The notes beneath the pieces were generated by a model. That model saw only the letters and a list, made by a program, of their open reading frames with translations. It was not told the DNA's origin and ran no database searches. This document shows, in pieces, positions 5,527 through 9,402 of a stretch of DNA of 9,402 nucleotides. The position numbers and the translations under genes are program-made. Each line of letters begins with the position of its first letter. Position 1 is the first letter of the stretch. Source of the DNA: Scytonema sp. UIC 10036 (GTDB taxonomy: Bacteria > Cyanobacteriota > Cyanobacteriia > Cyanobacteriales > Nostocaceae); assembly GCF_009725235.1 (NCBI RefSeq), contig NZ_WJFC01000334.1, positions 1 through 9,402 of the forward strand. Direction: 5' to 3'.

Positions 5527-6516
5527 ATGTATATAGAAACTACCCTCAAGCGGCACCGTTTGGCGATCGCTTACACAGATATTTTGCACGATGAACTGGA
5601 CAGGCACGTGAATGTAGTACACTGGGAGCAACGAATCGGAAATCAAAGAGACTGGGTTTGGCGGGGTTGGCAAACGCGTTATACTTATATCCGTCAAAGA
5701 CATAGCGATGGCAAAACAACCCCTGTGATTTTACTACATGGGTTTGGTGCCTCTATTGGTCACTGGCGACACAATATAGAGGTGTTAGGCGAACACCATA
5801 CAGTATACGCTCTTGATATGTTAGGGTGGGGCGCTTCTGAAAAAGCCCCAGTAAAATACAGCGTACAGCTTTGGGTAGACCAAGTTTACGATTTTTGGAA
5901 AACCTTCATCAACCAACCAGCCATCTTAATAGGTAATTCTCTTGGTTCGCTGGTTTCCTTCTCAGCATCTGCCGCCTATCCGGATATGGTGCAGGGATTG
6001 GTTATGATGAATTTACCCGATCCCTCATTGGAACGAGAAGCTTTACCTCCTATATTAAGACCCGTTGTAGCAACCATCAAAAGTTTTGTTGCTTCCCCAC
6101 TGTTACTTCAGCCCCTGTTTAATGTCATCCGCCGACCTAGTGTAGTACGTCGTTGGGCAAGTCTTGCCTATGCTAACCCAGAGACTATTACTGATGAACT
6201 GATAGAGATTTTAACAGGTCCACCGCAGGATAGAGGTTCTGCTCGCGCTTTTACTGCCCTGTTTAGAGCTACTATAGATGCAAACTTTGGCCCTAGTGTC
6301 AAAACCGTCTTGCCAACTTTACAAATTCCAATGTTGCTAATTTGGGGACAAAAAGATAAACTTGTTCCCCCTGCACTTGCCCGTCAATTTGCCCAGTACA
6401 ATGAGAGGTTAGAGGTACTGGATGTAGAGAACGTGGGGCATTGTCCTCATGATGAACAGCCAGAATTAATCAACCAGATAATTTTAGATTGGTTGAAACG
6501 AATCAGTAACCAGTAA
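5527..6516 (+). CDS. Alpha/beta-fold hydrolase (serine hydrolase, substrate unknown)
   Basis: A 329-aa alpha/beta hydrolase with all expected landmarks: oxyanion loop HGFGAS (71-76), the DMLGWGAS strand and turn (97-104), nucleophile elbow GNSLGS with Ser138, a variable helical cap (about 165-255), catalytic acid in WGQKDKLVP (Asp277) and catalytic His305 in GHCPHDE. Cytoplasmic; no signal peptide. Cyanobacterial relatives are annotated only as hydrolases, some likened to plant pheophytinases, so the ester substrate cannot be named. The start is uncertain: the ATG at 5527 has no nearby Shine-Dalgarno (AGGAGA at 5499-5504 is too far), and the first 27 residues are atypical. A GTG at 5608 would give 302 aa, closer to the usual 35-45 residues before HGFG. 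The last residues (ISNQ) and TAA are encoded by heptamers AATCAGT and AACCAGT. Divergent from infC. Confidence 0.9.
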   Translation: MYIETTLKRHRLAIAYTDILHDELDRHVNVVHWEQRIGNQRDWVWRGWQTRYTYIRQRHSDGKTTPVILLHGFGASIGHWRHNIEVLGEHHTVYALDMLGWGASEKAPVKYSVQLWVDQVYDFWKTFINQPAILIGNSLGSLVSFSASAAYPDMVQGLVMMNLPDPSLEREALPPILRPVVATIKSFVASPLLLQPLFNVIRRPSVVRRWASLAYANPETITDELIEILTGPPQDRGSARAFTALFRATIDANFGPSVKTVLPTLQIPMLLIWGQKDKLVPPALARQFAQYNERLEVLDVENVGHCPHDEQPELINQIILDWLKRISNQ

Positions 6517-6535
6517 CCAGTGACCACCTGACCAA
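6501..6535 (+). repeat. Short heptamer run over the hydrolase stop codon
   Basis: Five 7-bp steps, AATCAGT, AACCAGT, AACCAGT, GACCACC, TGACCAA, of the STRR type. The hydrolase stop codon TAA (6514-6516) spans the second and third units. TGACCAA is the reverse complement of the TTGGTCA unit in array 3. Confidence 0.65.
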
Positions 6536-6647
6536 TTACTCGTACCATCAAAACCTCTTAATTCAAAGAAATTGATTCATGATTTCAATCCCTTACTTTG
6601 AATTATGAAAACTCACGCACCGCTAATTACTGGTCAGGTGGTCACTG
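6518..6647. repeat. 130-bp inverted-repeat structure between convergent genes
   Basis: The 17-nt arm at 6518-6534 (CAGTGACCACCTGACCA) is exactly complementary to the arm at 6631-6647. Inside is a second perfect 9-bp stem, AATTCAAAG (6560-6568) with CTTTGAATT (6596-6604), and a third, ATTGA/TCAAT (6571-6575 / 6585-6589). It fills nearly the whole gap between the hydrolase and BON stop codons. Each gene's mRNA would carry the same 17-mer a few bases after its stop. It may act as a bidirectional terminator or be a small MITE-like element; there is no clear U-run. Confidence 0.8.
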
Positions 6648-6651
6648 TTAA

Positions 6652-7014
6652 CTAGCCTACTGTAACTTGACTCGTGTCAACATTTGTTGCACCGTTGACT
6701 GAACTTGCTACAGAGACCATTTTTTGCAGAATGTCTTGGCTGGGAACTTTGCCCTTTAGGACTACGGTGCTACCTGTTTGAGCTACCCAAAGAGTATCGA
6801 TATCATCCAGTTGATTGTCTTGGTCAAATGCAAGAGCAACTCGCTTAGCTAAACCGCTTTGATCGTATTCTCCATTTAATCCCACACGTTCGGGGGGAAC
6901 TGTTTCAGTTGTTGCAGGAGTTGCAGAACGAGTTTGTTCTGCTGGCTGTGGAGTGGGATTCACTTGTGCGTTCTGTGGTTTTTCTAATCCAAAAAGTCTT
7001 TTTAACCAACCCAT
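6652..7014 (-). CDS. Small BON-domain-like protein
   Basis: A 120-aa protein in three parts: a short basic, amphipathic start (MGWLKRLFGLEKP), a Pro/Thr/Gln-rich linker (about 14-45), and a C-terminal domain (about 52-118) resembling BON. That domain runs GLAKRVALAFDQDNQL, then the strand pattern IDTLWVAQTGSTVVLKGKVPS, then a helix ILQKMVSVASSVNGATNVDTSQVTV. The 'V.L.G.V....' strand-turn-strand followed by the 'A..V.GV..V...' helix-strand is the BON signature. BON domains bind membranes or other hydrophobic ligands; this one could dock at a membrane through its amphipathic N-terminus. No signal peptide or lipobox. The ATG at 7012-7014 is preceded by GGAAG at 9 nt, a reasonable ribosome-binding site. 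Converges on the hydrolase gene. Precise role unknown. Confidence 0.75.
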   Translation of the reverse strand: MGWLKRLFGLEKPQNAQVNPTPQPAEQTRSATPATTETVPPERVGLNGEYDQSGLAKRVALAFDQDNQLDDIDTLWVAQTGSTVVLKGKVPSQDILQKMVSVASSVNGATNVDTSQVTVG

Positions 7015-7287
7015 ATACCTTTTCTTCCAAGTTACTTATTCTACCTAGATAAGGATACTAGACTTGGTGAGAAAATATCCTCTATCTGTAAAGTTATTTG
7101 CACTTAAACGAGTTTATGCTTACAGTATGATTTATGGAGCTTAAAAGTATCAGAACTGTAAGTTCGCTCCTGATTGAAGGGTGAGAGGAATTAATGCCTG
7201 ACAGGGTAAGGAAAAACCATCAAGTAGTTAAGCTTTAATGTCGGGAGTAGGGGACTAACACCCATACTTAGAGACGTAAGGCTATTA

Positions 7288-7483
7288 GTATTCCAATGGA
7301 CTACGGACTTAATGAATTGCAGGATCTTAGGAACAACACCAGCACCAGAGCCAGAGCCATTAGCAGAAAGAACAGCAGCGATTGTGATGTGGAAGCGCGA
7401 TGTTGATTTCTATAAATGTGTTTTCGTCTAATCATAAAATAAATAGCTGAACGAGGGTTTGCTCGCGTCTTCTATTGGAATAC
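7288..7483. repeat. 196-bp interval bounded by a 13-bp inverted repeat
   Basis: GTATTCCAATGGA (7288-7300) and TCTATTGGAATAC (7471-7483) are reverse complements with one mismatch. No flanking target duplication is evident. The interior holds a low-complexity hexamer run (GGCTCT/GGTGCT on the minus strand) but no transposase. It could be a degenerate MITE or a chance pairing. Confidence 0.4.
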
Positions 7484-7492
7484 GAGACACAC

Positions 7493-7511
7493 CCTGACCA
7501 CATCTGTCAGG
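7493..7511 (-). terminator. Hairpin just downstream of the double-glycine peptide gene
   Basis: A perfect 6-bp stem, CCTGAC/GTCAGG, with a 7-nt loop begins 3 bp after the stop codon on the minus strand. It is not followed by a T-run, so termination is only a possibility. A second small hairpin CGAG/CTCG (7452-7465) followed by a T-rich stretch lies further downstream. Confidence 0.3.
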
Positions 7512-7513
7512 AC

Positions 7514-7834
7514 TTACGCTTTAGGAGCTGGAGCAGGCTCTAGACCGAGAGTCTTAGCGAAGAGGTCACCGATGCTGTCAGATCCCGTTATAGGTAAGCT
7601 GCCGGGTCCTCCCGTTATATCTATAGGTAAGCTGCCGTTTCCTCCCGTTATGTTGATGTTGCTAATACTACCTTCTCCTAGTGTCGGACTTAATAGCGCA
7701 CCTAAGGTGAAAGCAGCGTTGCCCCCAAAAGTTCCCCATATTTCCCGATCGCTTAGTTCATCAAGAAAGCTTTCAGAATCTTGAAACAGTTCAGCGCCTG
7801 CAAGACGCAATTCATTAATTTCGAGTCGTGGCAT
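7514..7834 (-). CDS. Putative double-glycine-leader secreted peptide precursor
   Basis: A 106-aa acidic-leader peptide. The first 38 residues look like a peptide-export leader: an amphipathic LRLAGAELFQDSESFLDELS stretch (9-28) followed by DREIWGTFGG, with Gly37-Gly38 as the likely cut site for a C39-peptidase ABC transporter. The remaining 68 residues are Gly/Ser/Ile/Leu-rich, contain no cysteine, and hold two copies of ITGGxGSLPI (residues 62-71 and 73-82), ending in an EPAPAPKA tail. Lack of Cys argues against lanthipeptides. Similar leaders with 'LF.DSESFL.EL' are, from memory, common in filamentous cyanobacteria and are loosely called bacteriocin-type. No exporter, protease or modifying enzyme is in this window. 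The start ATG 7832-7834 has only a weak AAGA upstream; a possible promoter lies 30-60 bp away. Function unknown. Confidence 0.6.
   Translation of the reverse strand: MPRLEINELRLAGAELFQDSESFLDELSDREIWGTFGGNAAFTLGALLSPTLGEGSISNINITGGNGSLPIDITGGPGSLPITGSDSIGDLFAKTLGLEPAPAPKA
7590..7651. repeat. 33-bp-period direct repeat inside the peptide core
   Basis: A 29-nt sequence beginning ATAGGTAAGCTGCCG at 7590 recurs at 7623 with two adjacent substitutions (GG to TT). The period of 33 bp equals 11 codons and keeps frame, giving two ITGGxGSLPI units. Near-identity at DNA level suggests a recent in-frame duplication. Confidence 0.8.
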
Positions 7835-7865
7835 TTGATTTTTCTTGGATTAATGAAGATGGAAT

Positions 7866-7894
7866 AATTTAGTTTTTAAGTAAACTTTGGTAAA
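7866..7894 (-). promoter_or_regulatory. Candidate sigma-70-type promoter of the double-glycine peptide gene
   Basis: On the minus strand TTTACC (7889-7894) and TAAATT (7866-7871) are separated by exactly 17 bp, each matching four of six consensus positions. Transcription would begin about 25 nt upstream of the ATG. AT-rich surroundings make chance matches likely. Confidence 0.35.
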
Positions 7895-7977
7895 ATGCGC
7901 CTACCATTTTGGAGAGATTGAGCTCCTTTATTGAGATTACAATTCAAAAATTGGTAATTCAAGCCCTTGAAGCTACT

Positions 7978-8190
7978 TTATTTAGAACTATTGCGAGTAA
8001 TTATTTCTCTATCTTGAAAATAGGGGTGCTTCCGTTTTGTGCGATCCGACTGTCTTCCGTTAGCGCTTACGCGATCGCTACACCTAAAGAGCTTGTAGTC
8101 TGTTTGAATACGACTAGGATCTTTCTCAAAAATATCCCACCTCCAGGAATCACGCGCTAGAGGCGGTTTATTTGAGTTATAGAGATTCAT
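7978..8190 (-). CDS. Doubtful 70-aa open frame between channel and peptide genes
   Basis: An ATG-started frame in the otherwise gene-free 389 bp between the channel and peptide genes, starting 33 bp after the channel's stop codon. The first part (NSNKPPLARDSWRWDIFEKD, residues 5-24) has a plausible protein composition rich in Trp, Asp and Pro; the rest is basic and low in hydrophobic residues (RQSDRTKRKHPYFQDREI). No Shine-Dalgarno, no family recognised. A HIP1 site (8071-8078) falls within it. It is listed because no other gene covers this stretch; it may be non-coding. Confidence 0.2.
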   Translation of the reverse strand: MNLYNSNKPPLARDSWRWDIFEKDPSRIQTDYKLFRCSDRVSANGRQSDRTKRKHPYFQDREIITRNSSK

Positions 8191-8223
8191 TTTGGTCGAA
8201 CATTAGCTGGAGTTACAAATCTA

Positions 8224-9141
8224 TTAACAACCCCCCAATCCATTCCTCTCTTCATCCAAAGAAACAACATCATGAAACCGGGCATAGTTGATACAGCGCC
8301 TGCCATCCTTTGTTTTCCCTAAAATATCGACAAACCTCATATTCCAAATAATTTCCTCGGATATGTAAGAGTGACGGGCGTGGATTGTTTGAGATACAGT
8401 TTCATCCAGCCCTGTTAAAGTAATCACAACTTCCATTTCATCTTCTACCATCTCCTCCGATGTCACTCCATAGAGAGGGCTATTCTCATCAATAACGTGC
8501 ATGACTGTCCAAGTTAAGGCAAAAAGAGGGGATTGACTGCGAACAAGAGGCATATCGTAAAATCGTCGCATTACGTCACCTTCTTTGGTAATTTCAGTTC
8601 GTGCTAAAGTAACCCGGACTTGTGCTTCTAGTATTAAATTTTCTCGTTCGTTAGCAACCCGAAACATGAGAGTTGGGGCATTATTATATGGTGTAATAAC
8701 CGCAATATTGCTAAACAGGACTCGTGCTCTAGGAAGAGAAAATCTAGCAAACATTAACCCACTTCCCATTGCCAATCCGATCAACCCCAGTAGTGATTCA
8801 ACTGTGACTAAGAAGTTTGCATAAGGTGTTTTAGGATACATTGCCCCATAGCCAATTGATGCCATTGTCTGAACACTAAAAAAGAAGGCATCAAAGAAGT
8901 TACCCGGACGTGCATTTTCTATCCCATCGCCTCCAAGAATATATGCAAAGGCAAATAGGGCGTTAGCTATGACATAGCCTGCGCTAATCAGTAATAATGT
9001 GTAATACCAAGGAAGAGTGAGTAGCAAATGGTACGGATCGTGCCAATGTTTGTGAGAAATCCCTTTACGCACAACGTTGAAACTTCCATGCCGATTCACC
9101 ATGCGGCGGCTGACTGGGGCTTTTCGACGGGTTGTTTTCAT
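8224..9141 (-). CDS. KirBac-type inward-rectifier potassium channel
   Basis: A 305-aa prokaryotic inward-rectifier K+ channel of normal length, expected as a tetramer in the inner membrane. Order: basic N-terminus; amphipathic slide helix (HDPYHLLLTLPW, 34-45); outer helix (about 46-70); pore helix and filter, FFFSVQTMASIGYGAMYP (86-103), with GYG at 97-99; inner helix (about 107-132); then FARFSLPRARVLFS and the immunoglobulin-like cytoplasmic domain (about 145-295). Family landmarks there include LMFRVANERENLILEA, SPLFALTWTVMHVIDENSPLYG, HARHSYISEEI and INYARFHDV. The residue after GYG is Ala100 where KirBac1.1 and KirBac3.1 have Asp. The ATG at 9139-9141 has no clear Shine-Dalgarno; the length fits. 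No partner gene is nearby, and regulation is not apparent. Confidence 0.95.
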   Translation of the reverse strand: MKTTRRKAPVSRRMVNRHGSFNVVRKGISHKHWHDPYHLLLTLPWYYTLLLISAGYVIANALFAFAYILGGDGIENARPGNFFDAFFFSVQTMASIGYGAMYPKTPYANFLVTVESLLGLIGLAMGSGLMFARFSLPRARVLFSNIAVITPYNNAPTLMFRVANERENLILEAQVRVTLARTEITKEGDVMRRFYDMPLVRSQSPLFALTWTVMHVIDENSPLYGVTSEEMVEDEMEVVITLTGLDETVSQTIHARHSYISEEIIWNMRFVDILGKTKDGRRCINYARFHDVVSLDEERNGLGGC

Positions 9142-9252
9142 TGGATTAATTAGGGTAGCAAGAACCGAGGAGCAGCAATTTTATTATCTGATTAAGAGGC
9201 TTCTAAATAAAAAAATTCTAAAATTTCTTGTAGTGGCATCTTTTTACTTGTG

Positions 9253-9302
9253 TCTGCGTCTCGACGGTTAAATAAATGACTTTTGAACCGCAGAGGCGCA
9301 GA
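9253..9302. repeat. Imperfect dispersed palindrome
   Basis: The left arm at 9253-9269 (TCTGCGTCTCGACGGTT) pairs with the right arm at 9286-9302 (AACCGCAGAGGCGCAGA), 14 of 17 positions. The AACCGCAGAGGCGCAGAG motif is, from memory, a frequent interspersed sequence in filamentous cyanobacteria. It lies upstream of the channel gene, about 110 bp from its start. Confidence 0.65.
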
Positions 9303-9318
9303 GAGCGTATATCTAGTT

Positions 9319-9355
9319 CCCTCCCCTTTCCAAGGGGAGGGTTAGGGTGGGGTAA
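9319..9355. repeat. Dispersed hairpin plus G-rich 17-mer
   Basis: A perfect 10-bp stem, CCCTCCCCTT (9319-9328) and AAGGGGAGGG (9332-9341), with a 3-nt loop runs into GGGTTAGGGTGGGGTAA (9339-9355), the 17-mer also present at 106-122. This is the commonly seen full form of the repeat; the left-edge copy lacks the hairpin. The rest of 9142-9402 shows no gene. Confidence 0.7.
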
Positions 9356-9402
9356 TTCTCTCTCGGTCTCCTGCACCCCACGCGTTTTAAGAAGCGTTCT
9401 CG

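Larger units (their letters stand above)
7015..7513. other. About 500 bp without a recognisable gene; several inverted repeats
   Basis: No convincing gene. Visible structures are GGAGC (7136-7140) pairing with GCTCC (7166-7170) around a GAACT-GTA-AGTTC hairpin (7153-7165); AGTAGGGG (7246-7253) with CCCATACT (7261-7268); a long inverted repeat 7288-7483 listed separately; and CCTGAC (7493-7498) with GTCAGG (7506-7511) just past the peptide gene's stop. The minus frame 7191-7409 stays open for 72 codons without a usable start (it includes IAAVLSANGSGSGAGVVPK). On the plus strand, 7312-7431 encodes a 39-aa frame with a PAPEPEP stretch. Neither matches a family I know. The dense pairing suggests a structured RNA, intron or element remnant, but I cannot identify it. 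Confidence 0.5.

Noticed and set aside
7312..7431. 39-aa plus-strand frame with PAPEPEP
   Set aside because: Weak initiation site, low-complexity origin and no family; kept only as part of the unexplained region.
7015..7513. tmRNA, RNase P RNA or tRNA in the gene-free stretch
   Set aside because: No tRNA-like cloverleaf, TTCGA loop, or recognisable conserved core of these RNAs was seen by eye.
7909..8160. 83-aa plus-strand open frame
   Set aside because: Non-ATG start, no ribosome-binding site, no family resemblance, and it overlaps the opposite-strand frame in a probable intergenic region.
8585..8824. 79-aa plus-strand frame within the KirBac gene
   Set aside because: Antisense shadow of a well-supported channel gene; no initiation signals.

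Overview
The window looks like chromosomal DNA from a filamentous, heterocyst-forming (Nostocales-type) cyanobacterium. At least eight perfect GCGATCGC octamers (HIP1 sites) start at 498, 1618, 2941, 3273, 3960, 4169, 5563 and 8071. There are several arrays of 7-bp tandem repeats (STRRs) and several familiar cyanobacterial dispersed palindromes. The proteins (IF-3, KirBac channel, nucleotide-transporter-like HEAT protein, cNMP-binding protein) read as cyanobacterial. No rRNA, tRNA, CRISPR array, intact transposase or phage gene is visible.

Left block (1-4385, all genes on the minus strand, in transcription order): a 997-aa protein with an ADP/ATP-translocase-like membrane half and a HEAT-repeat half; a 131-aa four-helix-bundle protein; and a 147-aa cyclic-nucleotide-binding protein. 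In related proteins of other bacteria, as I recall them, the transporter, HEAT and cNMP modules are often adjacent or fused, so the first and third genes probably work together as a membrane sensor or transporter. The four-helix-bundle gene sits between them, bracketed by two heptamer arrays of related unit in opposite orientation. A third array lies directly upstream of the large gene.

Middle block (4386-7014): infC (minus) is divergent from an alpha/beta hydrolase gene (plus), with a perfect 16-bp palindrome between them that carries a TTGACA box on each strand. The hydrolase converges on a small BON-domain protein gene (minus). The 135-bp gap between these two is filled by a 130-bp structure closed by a perfect 17-bp inverted repeat.

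Right block (7015-9402): a 500-bp stretch without a recognisable gene holds several inverted repeats. It is followed by a small secreted-peptide-like gene with a double-glycine leader, a doubtful 70-aa frame, and a KirBac-type inward-rectifier K+ channel, all on the minus strand. The right edge carries two dispersed hairpin repeats, one sharing a 17-mer with the left edge.

The main theme is how heptamer repeats and palindromes shape gene ends. The stop codons of three genes (HEAT protein, four-helix-bundle protein, hydrolase) lie inside heptamer units, and one start codon (cNMP protein) abuts an array with no Shine-Dalgarno sequence. I see no convincing new defence or biosynthetic system. The best candidates for something undescribed are the STRR-bracketed four-helix-bundle island and the double-glycine peptide.
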